A stretch of 55,691 nucleotides of DNA, taken from Symbiobacteriaceae bacterium (GTDB taxonomy: Bacteria; Bacillota; Sulfobacillia; Symbiobacteriales; Symbiobacteriaceae). This document shows positions 39,420 through 52,238 of the stretch, piece by piece. How positions within the stretch are numbered: position 1 is the first letter of the stretch; each line of letters starts with the position of its first letter. The DNA is taken from the NCBI GenBank assembly GCA_029239785.1, contig JARBUG010000011.1, positions 1 through 55,691 on the forward strand, written 5' to 3'. The notes beneath the pieces are model-generated. The model did not search any database. It saw nothing but the letters and a program-made list of their open reading frames with translations, and had not been told where the DNA came from. Position numbers and translations under genes: made by a program.

Positions 39420-41627
39420 ATGAACCGACGTGAGTTTTTGAAGCTGACCGGAACAGCCGGTGCGGTGCTGACCGCTGGGGAACTGGGCGTTCCTGCGCTG
39501 GCCCGGGCCGCCGGCAAGGAGTCCGCTGAGCAGCGGATTCCTACGCTCTGCGAAATGTGCACGAGCCGCTGCGGCATCTTTGCGGTGGTGGAGAATGGTA
39601 AGGTGACCCGCATTGAAGGGAACCCGGACCACCCGACCAACCTGGGCCGCCCCTGCGCCCGCGGCAACGCCGGCGTGTCGGCCCTGTACGACCCCGACCG
39701 GCTGAAGCGGCCAATGAAGCGGGGTGCCGACGGCAAGTTCCAGCCCATCAGTTGGGAGCAGGCGTTTGAGGAGATCGGCGCGAAGCTGACCGAGATCAAG
39801 CTAAAGTACGCACCGGAAACGGTCGCCTTTATCGAGTACAACAACCTGAATTCGACGCTGACCAAGCGCTTTATTGAAGCCTACGGCTCGCCCAACCACA
39901 CCGGCCATGCAGCCAACTGCTTCGCCAACCGGAATGTGGGCTACTCCGCTGTCTTCGGCACGCTGCCCACAGTGGACTACAAGAACGTCAAGTACTACCT
40001 GAGCCCCGGCCGGAACCTGCTGGGTGGTATCAAGGTGTATGAAGTGGCCGGGCTGGCCGAGGCAAAGAACCACGGTGCGAAAATCGTGGTGCTCGACCCG
40101 CGCTACTCCGAACTGGCGACCTGGGGCGAGTGGCTGCCGATCAAGTCGGCAGGCGATCTGGCCCTTCTGCTGGCCATCGCCAATGTGCTGATCACCGAAA
40201 ACCTATACAACAAGGAGTGGGTCGCAGCCCACTGCAACGGCCTTGAACAGACCAAGGCCGAAATCGTCCAGTACACGCCCGAATGGCAGGTGCAGCACAC
40301 CGATATTCCGGCCGAAAAGGTCCGGGAGATCGCCCGAGACATGGCCAAGGCCGCTCCCGCAGCCGTGGTGGACCCGGGCTGGCACGGCGGCAACGGCATG
40401 TACTGGAACGGCTTTGAAGCCGCCCGAGCCGGCGCGATCGTCAACGCCCTGCTGGGCAACTGGGGCGCCAAAGGGGGCCTGAAAGGCTCGCCCAAGGTCG
40501 CACTGGGTACCATTGATACTCCGCCGGAAGGTGCCGTGGTCGACAGCGGCGGCGGTGGCTGAGCGGCCAGCGGAGCCCCGGCAGGTGCCGGGCCATGGAC
40601 CCCGTACCCCACGCCCCAAGGCGGACGCTACGACGGCATGGGCATTGAACTGCCCCTCAGCCTCGGTTCGATTCAGGCCCTCCCCCTGGTGGTGGAGAGC
40701 GGAAAGCCCTATCCGCTGAAGGCAGGCATCTTCTTCCGAATCAATCCGATCAAGTCCTCCGGCGACTCGGCCCGCTGGATACGCGCACTGCAGAAGCTCG
40801 AACTAGTGGTCGCCATTGATACGCAGATGAGCGAGACCGCCATGTACGCGCACTACATTTTGCCGGAGTCCCACTACCTGGAGCGCATGGACGTCATCTC
40901 AGTGACGGGCGACACCGTTGCCGTCCGTCAGCCCGTGGTCCAGCGGCTGTATGACACCAAGTCCGGCTATGAGATCATTCAGGGCCTGGCAAAGGCAGCC
41001 GGCGTGGGTGAGTACTTCAACTTTACCATCGAAGAGTTCAACCGGGCCCAACTCGGGCCGACGGGCTGGACGCTCGATGTACTGAAGGAGAAGGGAGCGC
41101 TCAAGGTCGCAACGGCGACGCCGCCCGACTACAGCGTGCTCCCCACCCAGTCAGGCAAGGCAGAACTGGTACATGAGGGGTTTGCCAAATCCGGCGGCAC
41201 GAAGGTGGTTGGCTGGGTGGCGCCCAAGACCCAGCCTGAAGGCGACCGACTTCGCCTGCTCCACGGTCACCAGGCCGTCCACTCCAACGGCTACACCCAG
41301 AACGTGCCCGCGCTGTTCGCCCGCATGCCCGAGAACGAGCTCTGGATCCATCCCTCGGCTGCCAAGGCCCGGGCCATCAAGCACGGCGATTACGTGGAGG
41401 TGGCCAACGAACTCGGCAGGGAACACCTGAAGGCGAAGGTGACCGAAGGCATCCGGCCCGACTGCGTTTGGATGTGCCACGGCTTCGGGACCATGGTCCC
41501 AGAGCAGCACCTTGCCTACAAGAAGGGCGCCAACGACGGCGCACTCTATCCGATTCTCATCACCCCGGTCACGGGCGCCCTGGGCCAGGGCGACGTGACC
41601 GTGACGGTGCGGAAGGCAGGTGCATAG
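39420..41627 (+). CDS. Molybdopterin oxidoreductase catalytic subunit (PhsA/PsrA-like) with in-frame UGA
   Basis: A 735-codon frame with a single TGA at codon 381 (40560-40562). The start at 39420 has GAGAGGTG upstream. The Tat signal begins MNRREFLKLTG. The [4Fe-4S] ligands are Cys44, 47, 51 and 79; the probable molybdenum ligand is Cys167 in HAANCFANRNVG. The reading frame continues after the TGA for 355 codons with typical family sequence (YPTPQGGRYDGMGIE, then the MGD-binding C-terminal barrel). The family reduces polysulfide, thiosulfate, tetrathionate, arsenate or selenate. A hairpin with loop G at +22 follows the UGA, so it may encode selenocysteine in a Gly/Ala-rich loop. A nonsense mutation or sequencing error is the alternative. 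It is cotranscribed with Fe-S and cytochrome b subunits. Confidence 0.82.
40577..40592 (+). other. Possible SECIS hairpin after the UGA
   Basis: CCCGGC pairs with GCCGGG around loop AGGT; the stem starts 15 nt after the TGA and a loop G is at +22. The geometry equals that of the HMA-like gene. In GC-rich coding sequence such a hairpin can arise by chance. Confidence 0.4.
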
Positions 41628-41630
41628 CCG

Positions 41631-42341
41631 ATGACAAGATATGCCTACTACATCGACCTGTCCATCTGCGCTGGGTGCGAGTCTTGCACTGTCGCCTGCC
41701 AGAACAAGAACGGGCTGGCCCCTGAACTGGCCTACACCAAGGTCCACAGGTTCGAGACCGGCACCTTCCCGAACCTGAAGTCGAGCTTCGTGGCGGGCCA
41801 GTGCTTCCATTGCGATGAGCCGGCCTGTGCCGCAGCCTGTCCGACCGGTGCGACCTACAAGACCGATGAGGGTCCGGTGCTGGTCAATGAAGCACAGTGC
41901 ATCGGGTGCAAGTACTGCATGGTCGCCTGCCCCTACGATGCCCGGGTCTTCGACGAGGAGATGGGCGCCGCCCGCAAGTGCACCGAGTGTGCCGACCGCC
42001 TGGCCTCCGGACGGAAGCCGGCTTGTGTGGAGACGTGCCTGACGGGCGCACGCGTTATCGGCGACCTGGATGACCCCAAGAGCCCCATTCATGCGCTGAT
42101 CACGCAGCCGGACACGGTGCAGATGGCCGGTGCAGGCTTCTACTTCCGCCTGCCCGAAGGCATTGCGAAGGAGGCGCTGCCGGAAGCGCGGGGCACGGGT
42201 GTCGTCTACGCCTGGCAGTCGATCCTCCAGCCGCTGGGGCAGCTTCTGATGGGCGGAGCGGCGGCAGCCCTGCTTGCCAGCGCCGCGGCATTTGCCGTCA
42301 AGTCGGTCAGAGGAGGGGGGACTGAGCATGGTCACGACTAG
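41631..42341 (+). CDS. Four-cluster ferredoxin subunit (PhsB/PsrB-like)
   Basis: A 236-residue electron-transfer subunit. Four cysteine groups hold [4Fe-4S] clusters: CAGCESCTVAC, CFHCDEPACAAACPTG, CIGCKYCMVACPYDARVF and CTECADR with CVETC. A C-terminal membrane helix (about residues 202-222) anchors it. It passes electrons from the cytochrome b subunit to the molybdoenzyme outside the membrane. The start is 3 nt after the catalytic gene; it overlaps the cytochrome gene by 14 nt. Confidence 0.93.
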   Translation: MTRYAYYIDLSICAGCESCTVACQNKNGLAPELAYTKVHRFETGTFPNLKSSFVAGQCFHCDEPACAAACPTGATYKTDEGPVLVNEAQCIGCKYCMVACPYDARVFDEEMGAARKCTECADRLASGRKPACVETCLTGARVIGDLDDPKSPIHALITQPDTVQMAGAGFYFRLPEGIAKEALPEARGTGVVYAWQSILQPLGQLLMGGAAAALLASAAAFAVKSVRGGGTEHGHD

Positions 42342-43002
42342 GGCTGGGGCCTACCGCCGGCAGGGAGAGCGGGTCTTCCGCTTTGTGCTGGCCGAGCGGG
42401 CTGCCCACTGGTTCCATGCGATCTCGTTCCTGGTGCTGCTCGCGACGGGGCTGGCCCTGGTGGTCCGGGGCGCGGCGGCCTTCCTGGGCGGCGATGTGAT
42501 GCGGACGTTCGGTCTGACGCACCGGATTGTGGCGGTGATCTTCACCGTGGTTGCTGTGCCGGTGCTGATGCTGGGCGCCCGGAAGAGCACAGGCGAGTGG
42601 GTACGGAGCGCTTTCCGGTTCGACCGGGACGACTTCCGATTCCTGGCCGGCTTCCCGAAGGACTTCTTTGGGGTCAAGGTCACGCTGCCCGACCAGGGGC
42701 GGTTTAACGCCGGCGAGAAGATCAACTCGATCTTCCAGATCATCGGTTGGTTCGTGATGGTGGTAACGGGGTGGATGCTGGTCTGGAAGGATGCCCTGCC
42801 CCGGGATCTGGCCCGGTGGACCCTGGCGACGCACTCCTTCACGGCACTTTTCCTGGGCGCCGTAGTGCTCGGGCACATCTACCTCGCGTCGATCCACCCG
42901 CACGCCCGGCCTGGATTCACCGGCATGACTTCCGGCTGGGTGCCAGCCTGGTGGGCCCAGGGCCATTATCGGAAGTGGTACAACAAGCTGCCGGGAGAAT
43001 AA
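42328..43002 (+). CDS. Cytochrome b membrane subunit (PhsC/FdnI-like)
   Basis: A 224-residue protein with four membrane helices. Haem-ligand candidates are His in AAHWFHA, LTHRIV, ATHSFT and LGHIYL, the pattern of di-haem gamma subunits in formate dehydrogenase and thiosulfate reductase. It would oxidise menaquinol and feed the Fe-S subunit. GAGGAGGGGG precedes the ATG at 42328. It is the last gene of the reductase operon. Confidence 0.9.
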   Translation: MVTTRAGAYRRQGERVFRFVLAERAAHWFHAISFLVLLATGLALVVRGAAAFLGGDVMRTFGLTHRIVAVIFTVVAVPVLMLGARKSTGEWVRSAFRFDRDDFRFLAGFPKDFFGVKVTLPDQGRFNAGEKINSIFQIIGWFVMVVTGWMLVWKDALPRDLARWTLATHSFTALFLGAVVLGHIYLASIHPHARPGFTGMTSGWVPAWWAQGHYRKWYNKLPGE

Positions 43003-43027
43003 GGCAGGCAGGCACGGTTCTGAGAGA

Positions 43028-43050
43028 GGGGCGGGAAACCGCCCCTTTTT
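43028..43050 (+). terminator. Terminator of the reductase operon
   Basis: GGGGCGG (43028-43034), GAAA tetraloop, CCGCCCC (43039-43045), TTTTT. Confidence 0.93.
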
Positions 43051-43111
43051 CAATTTCCGTGGCAGCCGACACTTGCGCCCTTTCACTTTAGTAAAGCATC
43101 AGCTTAGTCGT

Positions 43112-43141
43112 TTGCAGCCCCACCCCGGGCATTCCTATAAT
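43112..43141 (+). promoter_or_regulatory. Candidate promoter of the hut operon
   Basis: TTGCAG (43112-43117) and a perfect TATAAT (43136-43141) are 18 nt apart, about 50 nt before hutH. A small palindrome CTTTAGTAAAG lies about 25 nt upstream of the -35 and may be a regulator site. Confidence 0.6.
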
Positions 43142-43191
43142 GGGACTGGAAACCATCCGCAGCCTCGTGTTGAGGCGGGGAGGAATTGCGC

Positions 43192-44715
<1,524 letters not shown>

Positions 44716-44742
44716 CCGGTCGCATTCACAGGAGGTATGGCT

Positions 44743-46388
<1,646 letters not shown>

Positions 46389-46392
<4 letters not shown>

Positions 46393-47162
46393 CAAACTAT
46401 AACTTTGACCGAGTGGCAGCGCAGTACGACGCCACCCGGGCCTTCCCGCCCGCGGTGAAGGAGCGCATCTGCACGTGGGTGCTCTCCCGGCTGCCGAAGG
46501 ACCCCGCCATCACGGAGATTGGCGTGGGAACGGGCCGGATCGCGGTTCCGTTTATCGAGCGCGGCGTACGCTATAGCGGGTTTGACATCTCGCAATCCAT
46601 GCTCGACCTCCTCAAAGCGAAGGTCGGTGACCGGCCCAACGCAAACCTTGCGATCGCCGACATCACCCAACCACTGCCCCTGCCCGAGCAGAGCCAGGAT
46701 GCCGTCATCGCCGTCCAGATCCTCCATCTGGTCGATGCGACCAAGGCGCTGGAGCAGGTCCGCCGGGTGCTAAAGCCCCACGGCGCCCTGATCTGGGGCT
46801 GGATCGAGCATGGTGCGCAGGCGCCCAACAGCCGGATTCGCCCGCAGTTCAAGGCCTTCGTGCAGGAGGCGGGTGGCGCGTTCCGGACCGACTACAACCA
46901 GCAGCCCGCACGGGACCTGCTGGCCCAGTGGGGCGCCCGGGCCGCCCACCACACGGTGGCCGTCTGGCAGGGGCAGGAAACGCCCCGGCAGGCCATCGAA
47001 CCGATGGGCCAGAAAGTCATGTCATCGACCTGGGACATTCCGGATGAGATCCTCGCCAAGGCCGCGGCCAAAACCGAGGCGTGGGCCGAAGCAGAGTATG
47101 GTGATCTCGACCGCCCACTTGGCTATGAACTAAGCTTTGGTGTCGACTGGTATCAGTTCTAG
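46389..47162 (+). CDS. Class I SAM-dependent methyltransferase
   Basis: A 257-residue protein with a Rossmann methyltransferase domain: motif [14 protein letters not shown] (about residues 40-52), [15 protein letters not shown] after it, and the post-motif [16 protein letters not shown]. The C-terminal third is family-specific. It lies inside the hut operon with a 4-nt overlap to hutU and 15 nt to ftcD, so its substrate may be histidine-derived, but no known hut step uses SAM. Confidence 0.88.
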
Positions 47163-47177
47163 GGGGTAAACCATCTC

Positions 47178-48080
47178 ATGGACCGGAACGCTGTAGTAGA
47201 ATGCATTCCCAACTTTAGCGAGGGGCGCCGCCCCGAAGTCATCGAAGCGATTATCGAAGCGATTCGGGCCTGTGGCGTCACCATGATGGGCGCCGCCCCG
47301 GATGCCGACCACAACCGGGTCGTCGTCACCTTCGTCGGCAACCCCGAGGCCGTCAAGCGGGCCGCCGTCCGCGGCGCCGAAGTGGCCAGCAAGCTGATCG
47401 ACCTGACCACCCACAAGGGCAACCATCCCCGCATGGGCGCCGTCGACGTCATCCCCTTCGTGCCCATCTCCGGCTGCGACATGAAGGACTGCGTGGCACT
47501 TGCCAGGGAAGTGGGCGAGGAGATCGGCACCACCCTGAACATTCCCGTCTTCCTCTATGAAGAGGCCGCCACCCGCCCCGACCGCAAGAACCTGGCCGAC
47601 GTCCGCCGCGGCGAGTTCGAAGGCCTGCGGGAGCGCATCGGCACCGATTCGGCCCGGGTGCCGGACTATGGCCCCAACGCCATCCACCCCACCGCCGGCT
47701 GCATCGCCGTGGGCGCCCGCATGCCACTGGTCGCCTTCAACGTCAACCTCGGCACGTCGGACGTGGAAGTCGCCAAGAAGATCGCCAAGGCGATTCGCGG
47801 CTCCAGCGGCGGCCTGGTGGGCTGCAAGGCGCTGGGCATTACCCTGGCCGACCCGAACCGGGTCCAGGTCACCATGAATATGGTCAATTACAAGGACACG
47901 CCGCTCCACCGGGCCTTCGAGCTGATTCGCATCGAAGCCGAGCGGTACGGTGTGCCGATTGTCGGGTCCGAAATCGTCGGCCTCGTGCCGATGGATGCCT
48001 TGATTGGCGTCGCCCGGCACTATCTGCGGCTGGAAGGGTTCAAGTCCGATCAGGTCCTCGAAAAGCGGCTGATGGGGTGA
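47178..48080 (+). CDS. ftcD: Glutamate formimidoyltransferase
   Basis: A 300-residue enzyme that transfers the formimino group of formiminoglutamate to tetrahydrofolate. It begins with the conserved VECIPNFSEGRRPEVIEAI. PRMGAVDVIPFVPI near residue 79 and the C-terminal subdomain from about residue 180 complete the family pattern. Only the transferase part is present; the cyclodeaminase is a separate gene (fchA) downstream. Confidence 0.95.
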   Translation: MDRNAVVECIPNFSEGRRPEVIEAIIEAIRACGVTMMGAAPDADHNRVVVTFVGNPEAVKRAAVRGAEVASKLIDLTTHKGNHPRMGAVDVIPFVPISGCDMKDCVALAREVGEEIGTTLNIPVFLYEEAATRPDRKNLADVRRGEFEGLRERIGTDSARVPDYGPNAIHPTAGCIAVGARMPLVAFNVNLGTSDVEVAKKIAKAIRGSSGGLVGCKALGITLADPNRVQVTMNMVNYKDTPLHRAFELIRIEAERYGVPIVGSEIVGLVPMDALIGVARHYLRLEGFKSDQVLEKRLMG

Positions 48081-48086
48081 TAACCG

Positions 48087-49430
48087 GTGGATGTTCGTCC
48101 CCACGCACAGTGGCAGACTGATGTGAGACCGCCTGAGGCGCTGGTCCCCGAGGCTGACCTGCTGATCATCAACGCCGGCGAGCTGGTCACCATGGCCGGC
48201 GGGCCCCGGAAGGGCGCCCGCATGAAAGAGGTCGGCGTGATCAAGAACGGCGCCCTGGCGGCGTATCAGGGGAACATTTTTGATGTGGGATCGACCGAGG
48301 AGGTCCTGGCCCGGGTGCAGACCGGGCCGACCACCCGCGTGGTCGATGCCCGCGGCCGGGCCGTCATTCCGGGCTTTGTCGACCCGCACACCCACCTGTG
48401 CTTTGCCGGCGACCGGGCTGACGAGTTCGCCCTCCGCCTGCAGGGGGCCACGTACACCGAAATCGCTGCCCGGGGCGGCGGCATCATGTCGACGGTGAAG
48501 GCGACCCGCCAGGCCACCGAGCCCGCCCTGCTCGACCTGGGCCTGAGGCGTCTCGACGCCATCGCCCTCACTGGCACCACCACCGTCGAAGTCAAGTCCG
48601 GCTACGGCCTGACCGTCCCCGACGAAATCAAGATGCTTCGTGCGATCAAAGGGATGGCCGAGCGCCACCCTCTCGACATCGTGCCGACCTTCATGGGCGC
48701 CCACGAGCTGGCGCCCGAGTTCAAGCAGGACCGCGAAGCCTACATCCGCCTCATCTGCGAGGAGATGCTCCCGCTGGTCGTGGCCGAAAAGGGCCTTGCC
48801 GCCTTCAACGACGTCTTCACCGAAAAAGGCGTCTTCACGGTGGAGGAGTCCCGGCGGATTCTCCAGCGGGGCAAGCAGCTTGGCCTGCGCCCCAAGGTCC
48901 ACGCCGACGAACTCTCCGACCTGGGCGGCGCCGCCCTGGCGGCGGAGGTCGGGGCCGTCAGCGCCGACCACCTGCTCTTCGCCAGCGAAGAGAACCTGGC
49001 GGCCATGGCGAAGGCCGGCACCGTGGCGGTCTGCCTGCCCGGCACTGCGTTCTGCCTCATGAACGTGCCCTACGCCAACGCCCGCAAAATGATCGATGTC
49101 GGCTGCTTCGTCGCCATCGCCTCCGACTTCAACCCCGGCTCCTGCCCGGCCTATTCGATCCCCTTCATCATCACGCTGGCCTGCATGCACATGAAGCTCG
49201 ACCCCAGCGAGGCGCTGGCCGCCGCCACCATCAACGCCGCCTTGGCGATCGGGGTGGAGGAGCGGGTCGGCAGCCTGGAAATCGGCAAGCAGGCGGACGT
49301 CGTCATTCTCGACGCCCCCACCCATCGCCACATTCCGTACAAGATGGGCCAGGGCTGCGTCGCCACGGTGATCAAGCGGGGACGCCTGCTGGTCGATCAG
49401 GGACGCTTACTGCAGCGCGGCGGCCGTTAA
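48087..49430 (+). CDS. hutI: Imidazolonepropionase
   Basis: A 447-residue amidohydrolase converting imidazolonepropionate to N-formimino-glutamate. Metal ligands: DPHTHLCFAGDR near residue 100, HADELSD near residue 272, and Asp in ASDFNPGS near residue 348. The GTG start gives about 25 extra N-terminal residues compared with typical members, so the true start may be slightly downstream. GGGGTGA lies just upstream. Confidence 0.95.
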   Translation: MDVRPHAQWQTDVRPPEALVPEADLLIINAGELVTMAGGPRKGARMKEVGVIKNGALAAYQGNIFDVGSTEEVLARVQTGPTTRVVDARGRAVIPGFVDPHTHLCFAGDRADEFALRLQGATYTEIAARGGGIMSTVKATRQATEPALLDLGLRRLDAIALTGTTTVEVKSGYGLTVPDEIKMLRAIKGMAERHPLDIVPTFMGAHELAPEFKQDREAYIRLICEEMLPLVVAEKGLAAFNDVFTEKGVFTVEESRRILQRGKQLGLRPKVHADELSDLGGAALAAEVGAVSADHLLFASEENLAAMAKAGTVAVCLPGTAFCLMNVPYANARKMIDVGCFVAIASDFNPGSCPAYSIPFIITLACMHMKLDPSEALAAATINAALAIGVEERVGSLEIGKQADVVILDAPTHRHIPYKMGQGCVATVIKRGRLLVDQGRLLQRGGR

Positions 49431-49466
49431 GGTCGCCGCTATCACAGCTTGGAGGTACATACCGAC

Positions 49467-50114
49467 ATGTCTACCGCCGACCAGAAAATCGTCGATTTCT
49501 GCACGCAGATCTCCGCCGGCACCCCCACGCCCGGGGGCGGGGCCGCCGCCGCCGTGGCCGGGGCGATGGGCGCCTCGCTGGTGGCCATGGTCGCCGGGCT
49601 GACCGCCGGCCGTGAAAAGTTCGCCGCCGTCAACGACGAAATGGTCTCCCTTCAGGAGATGGGCCTCCGGGAAGCCCAGTCCTTCCTGGGCTGCGCCGAT
49701 GCCGACGCCGAGGCCTTCAACCAGGTCATGGCCGGCTTCGCCCTCCCCAAGGGCACTGATGAGGAGAAGGCCGCCCGCAAGGAGGCCGTCCAGACCGGGT
49801 ACAAGGCCGCGACCCTCTCACCGCTCGATACGATGAAGCACGCCGTCGTCGTGATGCGGGGCGCCCTGGCCGCCGCCAGCAAGGGCAACCCCAACGCCCT
49901 CAGCGACGGATACGTCGGCTTCCTCATGGCCAACGCCGCCTTCGAAGGCGCCCTCTGGAACGTCTGCATCAACCTGCCGAGCCTCAAAGACGAGGCCTTT
50001 AAGGAATCGATTCTCTCCGATGTCGCCCGCCTGCGGGCCGATCAGAAGGAGATCGCCGATGCGATGGTCGCCCTCACGCCCGACCCTGTGCAGCGGTTTA
50101 CAGCACCAAAATAA
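49467..50114 (+). CDS. fchA: Formimidoyltetrahydrofolate cyclodeaminase
   Basis: A 215-residue enzyme that releases ammonia from formimino-THF to give 5,10-methenyl-THF. The family segment GTPTPGGGAAAAVAGAMGASL (shown in part) lies at about residues 18-38. GGAGG lies 11 nt before the ATG at 49467. Between hutI and fhs. Confidence 0.93.
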   Translation: MSTADQKIVDFCTQISAGTPTPGGGAAAAVAGAMGASLVAMVAGLTAGREKFAAVNDEMVSLQEMGLREAQSFLGCADADAEAFNQVMAGFALPKGTDEEKAARKEAVQTGYKAATLSPLDTMKHAVVVMRGALAAASKGNPNALSDGYVGFLMANAAFEGALWNVCINLPSLKDEAFKESILSDVARLRADQKEIADAMVALTPDPVQRFTAPK

Positions 50115-50186
50115 TCCTTTCCCATTTCTTTCGACTGTGGGAAAATCAATACTGCCACTCACATGGAATTGCAGGAGGTAACACAC

Positions 50187-51857
50187 TTGAAAAGCGACAT
50201 CGAAATTGCCCAGTCAGCCCAAATGGCGCCGATCGTTGACGTGGCGAAGCAGCTCGGTCTCGAACCGGACGACCTGGAACTGTACGGCAAGTACAAGGCC
50301 AAGATTGCCGCCCATGTGTGGGATCGCGTGAAGGACCGCCCGGACGCCAAGCTGATCCTGGTCACCGCCATCAGCCCCACCCCCGCAGGTGAGGGCAAGA
50401 CGACGACCTCGGTCGGCATCGGCCAGGCGATGAAGCACATCAACAAGAAGGCGATTATCGCCCTGCGTGAACCCTCCCTCGGCCCGGCCTTTGGTGTGAA
50501 GGGCGGCGCCGCCGGCGGCGGCTATGCGCAGGTCGTCCCCATGGAAGATATCAACCTGCACTTTACGGGCGACTTCCACGCCATCACCTCCGCCAACAAC
50601 CTGCTGTCGGCCCTGATCGACAACCACCTCCAGCAGGGCAACAAGCTGAACCTCGACCCCCGCCAGATCACCTTCAAGCGGGTCATGGACATGAACGACC
50701 GCGCCCTGCGCGACATCATGATCGGCATGGGCGGCAAGACCAACGGCGTGCCCCGTGAAGAGGAGTTCATGATCACCCCCGCCTCCGAGATCATGGCGAC
50801 GCTCTGCCTCTCCAAGGACCTGATGGACCTCAAGGAGCGCTGCGGCAACATCATCGTGGGCTACACCTACGAGGGCACCCCGGTCCGGGCCCGCCAGCTC
50901 AACGCCCAGGGCGCCATGGCCGTGGTCCTGAAGGATGCCATCAAGCCGAACCTCGTCCAGACCCTCGAACATACCCCGGCCATCGTCCACGGCGGCCCGT
51001 TCGCCAACATCGCCCACGGCTGCAACACCGTGGCCGCGACCCGGTACGCCCTGAAGCTGGCCGATTACGTCATCACCGAGGCCGGCTTCGGCGCCGACCT
51101 GGGCGCTGAGAAGTTCATCGACATCAAGTGCCGCCTGGCCGGCCTGAAGCCCTCGGCCGTGGTGCTGGTCGCCACGATCCGTTCGCTGAAGATGCACGGC
51201 GGCGTCGCGAAGGACGCCTTGACGGTTGAGAACCTGGACGCCCTGCGGGCCGGCGCCGCCAACATGCAGCGCCACCTGCGCAACGTCACCCAGGTCTACG
51301 GCCTGCCCTGCGTGGTCGCCATCAACCGGTTCCCGGCCGATACCCCGGCCGAAATCGAGCTGATCAAGCAGCTGGCGGAGGAAGCCGGCGGCAAGGCGAT
51401 TCTGGCCGAGCACTTCGTCAAGGGCGGCGAGGGCGCCGTCGAGCTGGCGAAGCACGTGGTCGAGCTGTGCGAGCAGCCCAACAACTTCAGCTTCGTCTAC
51501 GACGATGCCGACTCCCTGAAGACCAAGATCGAGAAGATCGCCACCCGGGTCTACGGCGCGGATGGCGTGGACTTCAGCAAGGAAGCTGAGCGGATGCTCC
51601 GGAAGCTGGGTAAGGAAGGCTTTGCGACCGCCCCGGTCTGCATCGCCAAGACTCAGTATTCCTTCTCGGATGATGCGAAGCTGCTGGGCGCCCCCACGGG
51701 CTGGCGGCTGACGGTCCGTGAAGTCCGGCCTTCGGCCGGCGCCGGGTTCATCGTGGCCATCACCGGTGAGGTCATGACGATGCCGGGCCTGCCGCCGGTG
51801 CCGGCTGCTGAGCACATCGATATCGACGAGAAGGGGACCATCGTGGGCCTGTTCTAG
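50187..51857 (+). CDS. fhs: Formate-tetrahydrofolate ligase
   Basis: A 556-residue ATP-dependent enzyme, here probably run in reverse to make formate and ATP from 10-formyl-THF derived from histidine. The nucleotide loop [18 protein letters not shown] starts near residue 64, and [20 protein letters not shown] follows near residue 92. The TTG at 50187 is chosen because AGGAGG lies 8 nt upstream and the length then equals the family norm; the ATG at 50163 precedes that site. Last gene of the hut operon. Confidence 0.96.
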   Translation: MKSDIEIAQSAQMAPIVDVAKQLGLEPDDLELYGKYKAKIAAHVWDRVKDRPDAKLILVTAISPTPAGEGKTTTSVGIGQAMKHINKKAIIALREPSLGPAFGVKGGAAGGGYAQVVPMEDINLHFTGDFHAITSANNLLSALIDNHLQQGNKLNLDPRQITFKRVMDMNDRALRDIMIGMGGKTNGVPREEEFMITPASEIMATLCLSKDLMDLKERCGNIIVGYTYEGTPVRARQLNAQGAMAVVLKDAIKPNLVQTLEHTPAIVHGGPFANIAHGCNTVAATRYALKLADYVITEAGFGADLGAEKFIDIKCRLAGLKPSAVVLVATIRSLKMHGGVAKDALTVENLDALRAGAANMQRHLRNVTQVYGLPCVVAINRFPADTPAEIELIKQLAEEAGGKAILAEHFVKGGEGAVELAKHVVELCEQPNNFSFVYDDADSLKTKIEKIATRVYGADGVDFSKEAERMLRKLGKEGFATAPVCIAKTQYSFSDDAKLLGAPTGWRLTVREVRPSAGAGFIVAITGEVMTMPGLPPVPAAEHIDIDEKGTIVGLF

Positions 51858-51879
51858 TTGGGGGATAGCGGAATGATGA

Positions 51880-51916
51880 AGGGCGCCCTTCCTGCTGCGT
51901 GCAGGGAGGGCGCCCT
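51880..51916 (+). terminator. Hairpin at the end of the hut operon
   Basis: AGGGCGCCCT (51880-51889) pairs with AGGGCGCCCT (51907-51916), and the inner bases CCTGC/GCAGG extend the stem. No T-tract follows, so termination may be weak. Confidence 0.6.
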
Positions 51917-51919
51917 GTA

Positions 51920-52238
51920 GTCACCTTATCTCCCACCTGGGTGTAGCGGAGCATCTTCCGTAATCAATGGGGCAAAGCTGGGGTGGCTAATGTGAATGTA
52001 CATTCGAGCAGTCGGATGGGTGCGAATTAGCACGCGATATTGGTCGCGACGTCATTCGATGCGGAATTAGGAAGGATTTAGTCTGCGCAAGTCGGAATAT
52101 ATCGAAGCGCGGTTGTTTTGTGGTATGGATAGAGCTAGGGGGCACAATTGGCCGGTCTCTGCTATAGGCCTCCAGTTTTTCAATCACGTGGTGGAACGAT
52201 GTAGGTTTGTATCCGAAGGAAGGGTGAAAGTGTAACTC
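51920..52238. other. Lower-GC spacer at the start of the accessory region
   Basis: No full gene is recognised. A 24-codon frame at 51996-52070 reads MYIRAVGWVRIST, which resembles the first strand of serine recombinases, then stops; it could be a relic or chance. The change in base composition marks the boundary between the core hut operon and the accessory module. Confidence 0.4.

Noticed and set aside
39411..41627. Two separate genes (39411-40562 and 40638-41627) for the molybdoenzyme
   Set aside because: They are in the same frame, separated only by one TGA, and together make one full-length family member; the second part has no ribosome binding site of its own.
50214..51815. A 533-codon minus-strand frame opposite fhs
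   Set aside because: Shadow of fhs, with composition typical of reverse-complement GC-rich codons.
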